Shown here: positions 1 to 8,105 of the stretch, one piece after another
How positions within the stretch are numbered: position 1 is the stretch's first letter
Layout of the letters: each line of letters begins with the position of its first letter
Assembly: GCF_014712225.1 (NCBI RefSeq)
Contig: NZ_JACXBW010000014.1
Coordinates: 62,001-126,000 of the forward strand
Length of the DNA: 64,000 bases
Direction of reading: 5' to 3'
From: Pseudarthrobacter sulfonivorans
Lineage (GTDB): Bacteria; Actinomycetota; Actinomycetes; Actinomycetales; Micrococcaceae
Program-made: the position numbers and the translations under genes
Notes under the pieces: model-generated
What the model saw: only the letters and a program-made list of their open reading frames with translations
Told to the model about the DNA's origin: nothing
Databases searched by the model: none

Positions 1-681
1 CCGGTACGTGGTCTTGAAGCTGGCGCCTTCATCGTCGCGGATGGAGTTGATGAAGTCGTTGGTGAACTCCTCGGAATTCACGTAGCGGACGCGGATTCCG
101 CTGTACAGGCGCCTGGCGTAGTGGCCGATCGCATGGAGGAGGTGGGTTTTGCCAAGACCCGAGTCACCGTAGATAAACAGCGGGTTGTAGGCCTTGGCGG
201 GGGCTTCGGCTACGGCAACGGCGGCCGCATGCGCAAAGCGGTTGGATGAGCCGATCACAAAAGTGTCGAAAACGTACTTGGGATTCAGTCGGCCGAATTC
301 ATGGGACGTGCTCGGCAGCATGGGCTGCGGCTTCTGCTCGATCAGCTGGTCCGCCGAATAGGAAGGCTCGACGACGGGTTCGGGCTCCTTGTGGATGGGC
401 ACGAGATCCGTGTCCACGTCGATGGCGCAGCGGATGTCCTCGGAGAAAACGTTGTGGAGTGCGTCGTCCAGGGCTTCCTTCACCTGGGTCTGCAGGACTT
501 CGCGGGTCAGTTCATTGGGAACCGCTACCAGGAGTGTGGATCCGATCAGGCCCTGTGCCTGCGCCAGGATAACGAAACCCCGCTGCCGCGGCGAAACGCG
601 GTCGTCCTGCTCGAGGAGGCTCACCACGCGTCGCCAGGAACTTCCGACAGTATTGGCGTGGTTGGCTTCGTCTACTGTCAT
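1..681 (-). CDS. dnaA: Chromosomal replication initiator DnaA (N-terminal 227 residues; C-terminus lies beyond the window)
   Basis: The reverse strand reads as the N-terminal part of DnaA, the AAA+ ATPase that binds DnaA boxes and opens the origin. The ATG at 681 gives MTVDEANHAN, followed by domain I (about residues 10-90), a linker rich in Pro and Glu, and the start of the AAA+ domain, including NPKYVFDTFVIG at 133-144 and the Walker A motif GDSGLGKT at 172-179. The frame is open to base 1, so the rest of the AAA+ domain and the DNA-binding domain IV fall outside the window. The gene diverges from rpmH, as is usual near actinobacterial origins, and DnaA-box-like 9-mers lie just upstream. 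Confidence 0.97.
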   Translation of the reverse strand, partial: MTVDEANHANTVGSSWRRVVSLLEQDDRVSPRQRGFVILAQAQGLIGSTLLVAVPNELTREVLQTQVKEALDDALHNVFSEDIRCAIDVDTDLVPIHKEPEPVVEPSYSADQLIEQKPQPMLPSTSHEFGRLNPKYVFDTFVIGSSNRFAHAAAVAVAEAPAKAYNPLFIYGDSGLGKTHLLHAIGHYARRLYSGIRVRYVNSEEFTNDFINSIRDDEGASFKTTYR

Positions 682-754
682 CAATCGGTTCCTCAAACTT
701 GCGTGCCTGCATTACGTTGCAGCCCGAGTCCGGAACCAGGAGTCTGATTCAGCT

Positions 755-902
755 TCATCCACAGGGTTATGCACAGTCCGTGGATAATCGGCTACTGGGC
801 CACTCTAGGGGATCAAAACGCTAGAAGATAGCTGGGAAGTAGCTTGTGGATAATTACACCTGTGTGGTTCTAAAACGCCCCCTGTGAGCCACTTCATCCA
901 CA
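755..902. promoter_or_regulatory. DnaA-box cluster in the dnaA-rpmH intergenic region
   Basis: The 468-bp gap between dnaA and rpmH (682-1149) holds no gene. Five 9-mers match or nearly match the DnaA box TTATCCACA: TCATCCACA at 755-763, TTATGCACA at 767-775, TTATCCACG (minus) at 779-787, a perfect TTATCCACA (minus) at 845-853, and TCATCCACA at 894-902. They could autoregulate dnaA or form part of the origin. The usual dnaA-dnaN origin region is outside the window, so which part is the true oriC cannot be decided here. Confidence 0.7.
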
Positions 903-957
903 GGCTGTGGGGGCACGTTTGCCACAGCCCCTGGCCGGCACTGGCGGGTCCGTCGGT

Positions 958-987
958 TTGACTCAGGCAGGCCGTTTGCCCTAGTGT
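958..987 (+). promoter_or_regulatory. Probable rpmH promoter
   Basis: A -35-like TTGACT (958-963) is followed by an 18-bp spacer and a -10-like TAGTGT (982-987), about 160 bp before the rpmH start codon. The hexamers fit the housekeeping sigma factor pattern of actinobacteria. This is a motif match only. Confidence 0.5.
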
Positions 988-1149
988 TGTGAAGTCCTTT
1001 GTGTACGCTTTCTGTCCCCATCTGAATCTCTCCAACGCAGTGCGTTTGAGCAGCCGGGGGAAGCGTGCATATACAAAACTTAGCGTCGGCCAGTTCTTCC
1101 CAAAATACTGATCGGGTGGGCGCACCTTTGATCCACTGGAGTAACTAAC

Positions 1150-1287
1150 GTGAGCAAGCGGACTTTTCAGCCGAATAACCGCCGTCGAGCCAAGAAGCAC
1201 GGCTTCCGCCTTCGTATGCGTACCCGTGCCGGCCGTGCCATCCTGGCAGCCCGTCGTGGCAAGGGCCGCACCGAACTGTCGGCCTAA
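1150..1287 (+). CDS. rpmH: 50S ribosomal protein L34
   Basis: A 45-residue basic protein starting at GTG with a GGAG element about 9 nt upstream. The sequence (KRTFQPNNRRRAKKHGF near the start, GRAILAARRGKGRTELSA at the end) is typical of L34, a small structural protein of the large ribosomal subunit. It is the first gene of the conserved rpmH-rnpA-yidD-yidC-jag-rsmG block. Its position beside dnaA is near-universal in bacteria. Confidence 0.97.
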   Translation: MSKRTFQPNNRRRAKKHGFRLRMRTRAGRAILAARRGKGRTELSA

Positions 1288-1327
1288 ATAACTGACTCGT
1301 CGGTTTACATTTCTTTGCGAGTTTAAG

Positions 1328-1738
1328 GTGCTGGCCACCCGTAACCGTTTGAGGACTGCAACTGATTTTTCAACAACCGTACGTTCCGGTGTCCGCAATG
1401 GACGCCGGAACGTAGTGTTATATGCGGCAGCCATCGCTGCCGACGAACCCAGCCGGATCGGGTTCATCGTTTCCAAGGGTGTCGGGAACGCTGTGGTCAG
1501 GAACCGCGTTAAGAGGAGACTGAGAGAAGCCGCTGCCGGCTCGCTGCGCGAGTACGGTACCGGGTTCGCCATAGTGGTCCGGGCACTGCCTGCGTCCGCG
1601 GCCGCCAGCTGGAACCAATTGCTGGCGGACTACGACTCTGCACTGGAATCGACCACGAGCCGGTTGGGCAGCCGCCTTCCGCGGGCTGCTGTAGACGGTT
1701 CAACCGGTACAACACAGGAAGGGACACAGCGTGCATAA
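1328..1738 (+). CDS. rnpA: Ribonuclease P protein component
   Basis: Encodes the 136-residue protein subunit of RNase P, which helps the catalytic RNA trim the 5' leader of pre-tRNAs. The start is GTG at 1328. The family signature NRVKRRLRE, the basic RNR helix that contacts RNA, is at residues 59-67, and FIVSKGVGNAVVRNR precedes it. The C-terminal 25 residues are low complexity and probably disordered. It follows rpmH by 40 bp and overlaps yidD by 8 bp, which suggests translational coupling. Confidence 0.95.
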   Translation: MLATRNRLRTATDFSTTVRSGVRNGRRNVVLYAAAIAADEPSRIGFIVSKGVGNAVVRNRVKRRLREAAAGSLREYGTGFAIVVRALPASAAASWNQLLADYDSALESTTSRLGSRLPRAAVDGSTGTTQEGTQRA

Positions 1739-2123
1739 CGTGACTGCCGCCGTCGTCCACATTCTTCCTGGAGTTGCCGCTGCGGGCAGGGTCATCTGGA
1801 ACCTGCCCAAAAACATTCTTATCCTGCTGCTCATGGCCTACCGCAAGGTGATTTCACCCTTGTACGGCCAGGTATGCCGCTTCTTTCCTTCATGCTCGGC
1901 CTATGCCCTTGAGGCGATCACGGTCCACGGGGCAGTGAAGGGCAGCTGGCTAGCCGCCCGGCGCCTCGCGCGCTGCCATCCGTGGAACGCCGGTGGAGTG
2001 GACCATGTCCCCGCCGGCCACCGCCGTTGGCCCGAAAACCGGACCCCCAGAATTGTTGTCCTGAACAACCCGGACAAGTACCTGGCTGCTCAGACTGATG
2101 GAGAAGGCCGCGCTGCGGCCTGA
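1731..2123 (+). CDS. yidD: Membrane protein insertion efficiency factor YidD
   Basis: A 130-residue YidD-family protein that aids YidC-dependent insertion of inner-membrane proteins. The core (CRFFPSCSAYALEAI, then KGSWLAARRLARCHPWNAGG) matches the family, with two conserved Cys in CRFFPSC and a third in RCHPW. The GTG start at 1731 overlaps the end of rnpA. A hydrophobic, amphipathic N-terminus (ILILLLMAYRKVISP) would lie on the membrane. The family core is about 70-80 residues; the last 30 or so residues here look like a non-conserved tail. Confidence 0.92.
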   Translation: MHNVTAAVVHILPGVAAAGRVIWNLPKNILILLLMAYRKVISPLYGQVCRFFPSCSAYALEAITVHGAVKGSWLAARRLARCHPWNAGGVDHVPAGHRRWPENRTPRIVVLNNPDKYLAAQTDGEGRAAA

Positions 2124-2139
2124 CGAATAGGGATATCGT

Positions 2140-3111
2140 ATGGACTTCTTTGAAACAATCATGTTTCCGTTCAAGTGGCTGGTGTCCGTCATCATGGTGG
2201 GATTCCATGAGGGCCTGACAGTCATTGGGCTGCCTGCGGCCAACGGCTGGACATGGACGCTGTCCATCATCGGCCTGGTGCTGGTGATCCGTGCCGCGCT
2301 GATCCCTGTGTTCGTCAAACAGATCAAGGCGCAGCGCGGCATGCAGCTGCTGCAGCCGGACTTGAAGAAACTCCAGGACAAGTACAAGGGCAAGACTGAC
2401 CAGCTCTCCCGCCAGGCCATGGCGCAGGAACAGATGGCCATGTACAAGAAGCACGGCACCAACCCGTTCTCCGCTTGCTTGCCCATGCTGATCCAGATGC
2501 CGTTCTTCTTTGCCCTGTTCCAGGTGCTGTCGGGCATCAGCTCTGCCAAGACGCAGGGCAAGGGCATCGGTGCGATGAGCCAGGAACAGGTCATCCAGTT
2601 CGACGAGTCCAGCATCTTCGGGGCTCCGTTGTCCTCCGCGCTCCTGCACGGCGGTGCCACCAATGTCTCCGTTGTTGTCCTCAGCATCGTGATGATCCTG
2701 GCCATGACGGCCTCGCAGTTCATCACGCAGAAGCAGATCATGGCGAAAAACATGTCCGAAGAGGCCATGGCCAGCCCGTTCATGCGCCAGCAGAAGATGA
2801 TGCTTTACATCCTCCCCGTTGTGTTCGGCGTTGGCGGCATCAACTTCCCCATCGGTGTCCTCATCTACTGGACCACCACCAACCTCTGGACCATGGCGCA
2901 GCAGTTCTTCGTGATCCGCCGCATGCCGACGCCGGGATCCCCCGCTGCCAAGGCACTCGCCGAACGCCGGGCCGCCAAGGGCCTTCCGGCCCTGCCCATT
3001 CTGGGCGGAAAAAAGGCCGACGCCGAAGCGGAAGCAGCTGCCGCCGCGGCGGTTATCGAGCAAAAGGGACAGCGCGTCCAGCCCCAGCGTAAGAACAGGA
3101 AGAAGAAGTAA
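2140..3111 (+). CDS. yidC: Membrane protein insertase YidC/Oxa1
   Basis: A 323-residue integral membrane protein of the YidC/Oxa1/Alb3 family, which inserts and folds membrane proteins with or without SecYEG. It is the short form without the large periplasmic domain of Gram-negatives, as expected for actinobacteria. Hydrophobic segments include TLSIIGLVLVIRAALIPVFV (with the conserved Arg of the hydrophilic groove), LIQMPFFFALFQVLSGI, VVVLSIVMILAMTASQF and MLYILPVVFGVGGINFPIG. The basic C-terminal tail is the likely ribosome contact. Its TAA stop overlaps the ATG of the next gene by one base. Confidence 0.96.
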   Translation: MDFFETIMFPFKWLVSVIMVGFHEGLTVIGLPAANGWTWTLSIIGLVLVIRAALIPVFVKQIKAQRGMQLLQPDLKKLQDKYKGKTDQLSRQAMAQEQMAMYKKHGTNPFSACLPMLIQMPFFFALFQVLSGISSAKTQGKGIGAMSQEQVIQFDESSIFGAPLSSALLHGGATNVSVVVLSIVMILAMTASQFITQKQIMAKNMSEEAMASPFMRQQKMMLYILPVVFGVGGINFPIGVLIYWTTTNLWTMAQQFFVIRRMPTPGSPAAKALAERRAAKGLPALPILGGKKADAEAEAAAAAAVIEQKGQRVQPQRKNRKKK

Positions 3112-3677
3112 TGTCAGCCGAAAGCACCGAAAACGCCCTTTCCGACGAGATCATTGGCGATCAGGACGAAGCCTCGACGGACACCGAAGATAACCCCAAA
3201 GGGACTGCCGCGAGCCGCCTCGAAGAGGAGGGCGACGTCGCTGCAGATTACCTGGAGGAACTCCTCGACATCGCAGACATCGACGGTGATATTGACATCG
3301 AGGTACGCAATGGACGGACCTACATCTCCATCGTCGCCGAGGAAGAGACCGATAGTCTCGACAGCCTGGTAGGTGAGGACGGAGAAGTCCTTGAGGCCCT
3401 TCAGGAGCTGACGCGGCTTTCGGTGCTGTCAGCGACCGAAAACCGTTCGCGGCTGGTCCTGGACATCAACGGTTACCGTCAGCAGCGTGCAGGCCATCTG
3501 CAGAAGATTGCTGAAGATGCCGCAGCAACTGTGAAGGAAACCGGCAACGCCGTGGCTCTGGAACCGATGAGCGCCTACGAGCGCAAAATCGTTCATGATG
3601 CCGTTGCTGACCTTGGACTGGTCAGTGAGTCCGAAGGCGAAGGCGCCGGCCGCCACATTGTTGTATCCGCTGACTAG
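3111..3677 (+). CDS. jag: R3H/KH-domain RNA-binding protein Jag (KhpB)
   Basis: A 188-residue protein of the Jag/KhpB family, single-stranded nucleic-acid binders that in Firmicutes affect cell elongation and division. An acidic N-terminus of about 45 residues precedes a KH-like segment (about 45-110, with VLEALQELTRLSV). An R3H domain follows (about 115-185), with RLVLDINGYRQQRAGHLQ and the LEPMSAYERKIVHDAV stretch typical of the family. It overlaps yidC by one base and sits directly before rsmG, the normal context. Confidence 0.93.
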   Translation: MSAESTENALSDEIIGDQDEASTDTEDNPKGTAASRLEEEGDVAADYLEELLDIADIDGDIDIEVRNGRTYISIVAEEETDSLDSLVGEDGEVLEALQELTRLSVLSATENRSRLVLDINGYRQQRAGHLQKIAEDAAATVKETGNAVALEPMSAYERKIVHDAVADLGLVSESEGEGAGRHIVVSAD

Positions 3678-3698
3678 AGAATTGCTGAACCGTTAACC

Positions 3699-4349
3699 AT
3701 GGTTGATATCACGGCAGCTGAACTGCTGGCGGCGGAGAAGATCTTCGGCGACCGCCTGGACCTGGCGAGGCGCTACGTTGAACACCTCGCAACGTCGGGC
3801 ACGGAACGCGGGCTCATCGGCCCGCGTGAGATTCCGCGTTTGTGGAGCCGGCACGTACTCAACTGCGCTGTCATCGAAAGCGTGATCGCGCACGGCAGTC
3901 ACGTCGCCGACGTCGGAAGCGGTGCGGGGCTGCCGGGACTGTGCCTCGCTATTGCGAGGCCTGATCTGGAGCTCACTTTGATCGAGCCCCTGGAGCGCCG
4001 GGTTATCTGGCTCCAGGAGGTGGTGGATGATCTGGGCCTGACCAACGTCACGGTGATGCGAACACGCGCGGAGCTGGCGGTAGGCATGGTGGACGCAGAC
4101 GTGGTCACGGCACGGGCCGTTTCCGCGCTGAGTAACCTGGCCGGCCTCACGATTCCCCTGCTTGCGGGCAAGGGTGAGGTTGTGGCGATCAAAGGCCGCA
4201 GCGCCGGTGAAGAGATCGAAAAGGCCGCGAAAGTGATCCGTAAACTTGGCGGCGTGCAGACGTCCGTGGTCACCGTTGGTGAAAGCCTGCTGGAAGAGCC
4301 CACAACTGTGGTGCGGATCGTAGTAAACAAGTCCCGAAAGATTGCCTAG
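3699..4349 (+). CDS. rsmG: 16S rRNA (guanine-N7)-methyltransferase RsmG
   Basis: A 216-residue SAM-dependent methyltransferase (GidB family) that methylates N7 of G527 in 16S rRNA. Family landmarks are GLIGPREIPRLWSRHVLNCAVI (about 47-68), the SAM-binding loop VADVGSGAGLPGLCLAI (about 69-85), and TLIEPLERRVIWLQE with the acidic residue that holds the SAM ribose. ATG at 3699 follows jag by 21 bp. It precedes parA, as in most actinobacteria. Confidence 0.95.
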   Translation: MVDITAAELLAAEKIFGDRLDLARRYVEHLATSGTERGLIGPREIPRLWSRHVLNCAVIESVIAHGSHVADVGSGAGLPGLCLAIARPDLELTLIEPLERRVIWLQEVVDDLGLTNVTVMRTRAELAVGMVDADVVTARAVSALSNLAGLTIPLLAGKGEVVAIKGRSAGEEIEKAAKVIRKLGGVQTSVVTVGESLLEEPTTVVRIVVNKSRKIA

Positions 4350-4435
4350 TCCTGGCCCGGTAACCTAGGTCTGCAGGGCGAAGCGGTTAGGCTAGACAAC
4401 GGCAGCAACAGCTGAACGAGAGTGAGTGTGTCCCA

Positions 4436-5500
4436 GTGACCAGTAGCGAAGCCCACACACAACGGATTCCCCCGTTTGTGTCTTTGGGGTCAGCACGTTC
4501 CTTGGCTGGCATGGGTTCCGCACCGGTGCGCGGCGAGAATCATCCGAATCCGGTTGCGGGCGTTGCCAGTTTTGCGTCTGTTTCACGTGAAACGTCGGGC
4601 GGCAAGATGAACGTCATCGACACGATGGACGACTCCAGCCCCATTGCCCGTGAGCTTGCGCATGAGACCAAACGTCGGGAGCGCCTCGTAGGCAGGGAAC
4701 TGCCCAAACCGGACAAAACCCGCGTCTTCACGGTGTCCAACCAGAAGGGCGGAGTGGGTAAGACAACCACTACCGTGAACATTGCTGCGGCCCTTGCTGC
4801 TGCCGGCCTAAATGTTCTGGTTATCGACATTGACCCGCAGGGCAACGCCTCCACCGCCCTTGGCGTGGAACACCACGCCGATGTGGACAGCATCTACGAT
4901 GTCCTGATCAACGACTTCCCCCTGGCCGATGTTGTGGCACCCTGCCCGGACATCAGCAACCTGATCTGTGCGCCTGCGACCATTCACCTGGCCGGTGCCG
5001 AGATCGAGCTTGTTTCCCTGGTGGCGCGGGAGCAGCGGCTGCGCAGGGCCATCGACGTCTACGCCAAGACCCGTGCCAAGAACGGCGAGGAGCGTCTTGA
5101 CTACATCTTCATTGACTGCCCGCCGAGCCTGGGCCTGCTGACGGTCAACGCCTTCTGTGCCGCCGGTGAAGTCCTGATCCCCATCCAGTGCGAGTATTAC
5201 GCCCTCGAAGGCCTCAGTCAGCTCCTGAAGAACATCGAGATGATCCAGAAGCACCTGAACGCTGATCTGGTGGTCTCGACGATCCTCCTGACAATGTACG
5301 ACGGCCGTACCAACCTGGCGGCCCAGGTCGCAGCAGAGGTTCGCCAGCACTTCCCGGACCAAGTCCTGGGTGCCGTGGTTCCCCGTTCGGTGCGTATCTC
5401 GGAGGCCCCGAGCTACCAGCAGACTGTGATGACGTACGACCCTTCCTCCAGTGGAGCCCTGTCCTACCTGGAAGCCGCAGCGGAAATCGCTGAGCGCTAG
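4436..5500 (+). CDS. parA: Chromosome partitioning ATPase ParA
   Basis: A Walker-type ATPase that moves ParB-parS complexes and so segregates the new origin. The deviant Walker A KGGVGKTTTTVN is near residues 103-114, Walker B-like DYIFIDCPPSLG follows near 220, and the rest aligns with Soj/ParA. The GTG at 4436 gives 354 residues with an N-terminal extension of about 57 residues, in which codons 49-53 (VSRET) are written by a parS site. An alternative start, ATG at 4607, would give 297 residues and leave parS just upstream in the leader. Neither start has a strong ribosome binding site, so the N-terminus is uncertain. Confidence 0.94.
   Translation: MTSSEAHTQRIPPFVSLGSARSLAGMGSAPVRGENHPNPVAGVASFASVSRETSGGKMNVIDTMDDSSPIARELAHETKRRERLVGRELPKPDKTRVFTVSNQKGGVGKTTTTVNIAAALAAAGLNVLVIDIDPQGNASTALGVEHHADVDSIYDVLINDFPLADVVAPCPDISNLICAPATIHLAGAEIELVSLVAREQRLRRAIDVYAKTRAKNGEERLDYIFIDCPPSLGLLTVNAFCAAGEVLIPIQCEYYALEGLSQLLKNIEMIQKHLNADLVVSTILLTMYDGRTNLAAQVAAEVRQHFPDQVLGAVVPRSVRISEAPSYQQTVMTYDPSSSGALSYLEAAAEIAER
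4580..4593. promoter_or_regulatory. parS site (perfect) within the 5' part of parA
   Basis: GTTTCACGTGAAAC, the exact 14-bp ParB-binding palindrome. It lies inside the longer parA reading frame, or just upstream of parA if translation starts at 4607. Confidence 0.95.
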
Positions 5501-5566
5501 AATCTTCAAAAACTGCAACAACCGGAGTCCGGCAATGCCGGATTCTTCCATCGGAGGGATTTATCC

Positions 5567-6859
5567 ATGAGCGAGAAGCGACGCGGCCTGGGCCGCGGTC
5601 TTGGCGCACTCATTCCAAGTTCCGCCGCTGTCAACGGGGCGGGTAACGGGGCACCTGCGTCGCGACCCGTGGACCTGTTCTTTCCGGAAGGCCGGAAAAA
5701 AGTTGACTCCTCCGTCGGTGCCGGTGAGGCGACTCTGTCCTCGACCACGGGTTCTCCCGTGGCTTTGGTGAAGCAGTCAGCCGCCGGGGATGTTGCGGTG
5801 ACGAACGATGAGGCTGCCCCGAAGGGCGCCTCCCCCGCGAAGCCAAGCACCAAGCCGGCCGGGGGCCCTGCATCCGCGAAGGCTCCGGCCAAAGCTCCGG
5901 CGAAGACCCGAGCAGCCGTGAAGTCCGGGGATGTAGCTCCGGCGTCGGCCGACGATACTGTCGGGCCTGCCAAGGATGCCGCGGCTCCTTCTGCCGAAGT
6001 GCAAAACGTTGCTGAGGACAATGGCGTCGATTTGGTTGAGGTCCCGGGCGTCAGATTCGCCGAGATCCCGGTCACCGACATCCACCCGAACCGCAAACAG
6101 CCCCGTTCGGTCTTCGATGAGGACGACATGGCGGAGCTGATTCATTCGGTTCGCGAAATCGGCGTTCTCCAGCCAATTGTGGTGCGGACTTCAACCGAAA
6201 AGGGTGGCGAGCCCTATGAACTGGTCATGGGTGAGCGCCGCTGGCGTGCGGTGCAGGCCGCGGGCTTGGAAACCATCCCTGCCATTGTCCGCGATACTAC
6301 TGATGATGACCTGCTCCGGGATGCCCTCCTGGAGAACCTGCACCGCAGCCAGCTGAACCCCTTGGAAGAGGCGGCCGCCTACCAGCAACTCCTCGAGGAT
6401 TTTGGGACCACACACGAGCAGCTCGCTGATCGTATTGGGCGTTCCCGCCCGCAGGTTTCCAATACTCTCCGGCTACTGAAGCTTCCGCCCTTGGTTCAGC
6501 GCCGCGTCGCGGCAAGTGTCCTCTCGGCCGGTCACGCCCGTGCCCTGCTCGGCCTGCCGGACGCTGCTGCCATGGAGCGCCTCGCACAGAAGATTGTGGC
6601 TGAGGGAATGTCCGTGCGGGCGACCGAAGAGGCCGTAACGCTGTACCAGGATCCCACCAAGCCGGCCAAGAACAACATCCCCCGTCCCGGCGCCCGGCAC
6701 GAACGGCTGGACTACTTGGCCTCATCTCTGTCCGACCGGTTGGATACCAATGTGAAGATCTCCCTTGGCGTCCGAAAGGGCCGCGTGAGCATCGAATTCG
6801 CGAGCGTTGAGGATCTGAACCGGATCATGGACGTTCTTGCCCCTGGATCTGAGAACTAA
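5567..6859 (+). CDS. parB: Chromosome partitioning protein ParB
   Basis: A 430-residue ParB/Spo0J protein, a CTP-dependent DNA clamp loaded at parS. The N-terminal GLGRGLGALIP (about 7-17) is the ParA-contact motif. It is followed by an unusually long Ala/Pro/Lys-rich linker (about 20-145, with AKAPAKAPAKT repeats). The CTP-binding domain comes next, with NRKQPR and GERRWRA, then the helix-turn-helix region (DRIGRSRPQVSNTLRLLKLP) that reads parS, and a C-terminal dimer domain. The start has a good ribosome binding site (GGAGGG). parA is 66 bp upstream. At least ten parS or near-parS sites lie within 8 kb. Confidence 0.97.
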   Translation: MSEKRRGLGRGLGALIPSSAAVNGAGNGAPASRPVDLFFPEGRKKVDSSVGAGEATLSSTTGSPVALVKQSAAGDVAVTNDEAAPKGASPAKPSTKPAGGPASAKAPAKAPAKTRAAVKSGDVAPASADDTVGPAKDAAAPSAEVQNVAEDNGVDLVEVPGVRFAEIPVTDIHPNRKQPRSVFDEDDMAELIHSVREIGVLQPIVVRTSTEKGGEPYELVMGERRWRAVQAAGLETIPAIVRDTTDDDLLRDALLENLHRSQLNPLEEAAAYQQLLEDFGTTHEQLADRIGRSRPQVSNTLRLLKLPPLVQRRVAASVLSAGHARALLGLPDAAAMERLAQKIVAEGMSVRATEEAVTLYQDPTKPAKNNIPRPGARHERLDYLASSLSDRLDTNVKISLGVRKGRVSIEFASVEDLNRIMDVLAPGSEN

Positions 6860-6880
6860 CCCGTCTGATCGTATTTTATG

Positions 6881-6916
6881 GAGGGCCTGTTTCACTTGAA
6901 ACAGGCCCTCTTCTTT
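6881..6916 (+). terminator. parB terminator whose stem contains a parS-like palindrome
   Basis: A perfect 14-bp inverted repeat (6881-6894 with 6897-6910, two central bases) is followed by TTCTTT, 21 bp after the parB stop codon. This is the layout of a Rho-independent terminator. The middle 14 bp (6889-6902) read GTTTCACTTGAAAC, one mismatch from parS. Confidence 0.75.
6889..6902. promoter_or_regulatory. Degenerate parS (one mismatch) in the parB terminator stem
   Basis: GTTTCACTTGAAAC differs from parS only at the eighth base (T for G), which breaks the central CACGTG. It could be a weak ParB site or a decayed parS retained as a terminator. Confidence 0.5.
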
Positions 6917-7555
6917 GTCTCTAAAGTGCCGTGAGATGGAGCTGCGATAGGGTGCGTTCCACATAACTGGTCCCTTCGCCATACGGACATTGCGTTGGGG
7001 AGGTGGCCGGGACGGCGGTTCGGACCGTTTCCGCGCTGCGGCGGCCGGTTAAGAGCGTGTGGTGCACCTGGGGTTGTCCCTGGCGTAGTGCCAGTCGTCG
7101 CGTCCATGCGGATTCCGATGGGGCTGTCGTCGACTCCAGAAGGATTGCCCTAGGGTTGTCCCCCGGTTCGAGTACGCAAGCAGAATCTCGCACATGTTCG
7201 CATGGCGAAGTTGAGCCATGTGAAGGCACGGTCTCGCGTTCTGCAACTCCAGGGCTCCCTTTTCCCTTCGCCGCTCATGACACTTTGCAGAGAAACGCAC
7301 TCAACTGCGGTCCCGGTCGGTGGATGCGGCTCTGCAATGATTCGATATATCGGGCCTGAGAGTCAGCGCAGCGACCGGCTGGATGTCCGGTTTTGAGCGC
7401 GCCAGGTGTTGTTGTGCAACGGCGAATGGGTTGCCGCTGCTGTCGGTCAGAAATGGCGATCCCCCGTACGAGGACGTACGGCATTGAGCTCGACGTCGTT
7501 TCGACGTCCGCTCAGATGCTCGGGTGTTCCGGAATAGCTAGGGCGGGAATGCGCA

Positions 7556-7569
7556 GTTTCACGTGAAAC
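7556..7569. promoter_or_regulatory. parS site (perfect)
   Basis: GTTTCACGTGAAAC, flanked by A on both sides; the first complete parS after parB. Confidence 0.95.
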
Positions 7570-8091
7570 ATTGGCGGAGGGGCTGCCGCATACCGCCGCA
7601 TCCCGCCGTATACGGGACTCCTCGGAGCAGATAGCTGGGAGAATTCACAGCCACCCGCTGTCTAGAAAACCTCAAAGGTTGAGTGTGGCAGCGCAGACCC
7701 CGCTCTGATCAGCCTAGAAGCGCCCCAGATTCCTCCATTCCAGCGGGCCGCCTCAACCGCCCACCGCAGGGGCGCAGGGCCTGCGACTCCTGGGCCAGTG
7801 TCGCAACGGCCAACACCGCGGCAGATGGAACAGCGGCTGCCAAAGTTGAAACCCGGATGTCCGATGCGTCTGGTCAGCGGTGCCGAGATGCGTCGGGATT
7901 ACTGTCACTTGCCCTACTGCTGCCGAGACGTCTCGGATTTCTCCGGTCGATTCCTGCGATTGGACCGCCCCTGGGACCCAGCGGCCGATCAGCCCCGTGA
8001 CCAGATAAATGCGTCGTCTACTGCCGGCAGCCGTGGGTCTTATGCATCCGGCAGCCTCACGGGCATGCCTGCCCGAAGCAAACCCCGCAAT

Positions 8092-8105
8092 GTTTCACGT
8101 GAAAC
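8092..8105. promoter_or_regulatory. parS site (perfect, full 16-bp palindrome)
   Basis: TGTTTCACGTGAAACA at 8091-8106, the complete 16-bp ParB consensus; 536 bp from the previous site. Confidence 0.95.

Noticed and set aside
805..1572. A 255-codon minus-strand frame over rpmH and rnpA
   Set aside because: It is the shadow of two well-established genes on the plus strand.
1918..3063. A 381-codon minus-strand frame over yidC
   Set aside because: Shadow of yidC; the translation is rich in His and Arg with no domain.
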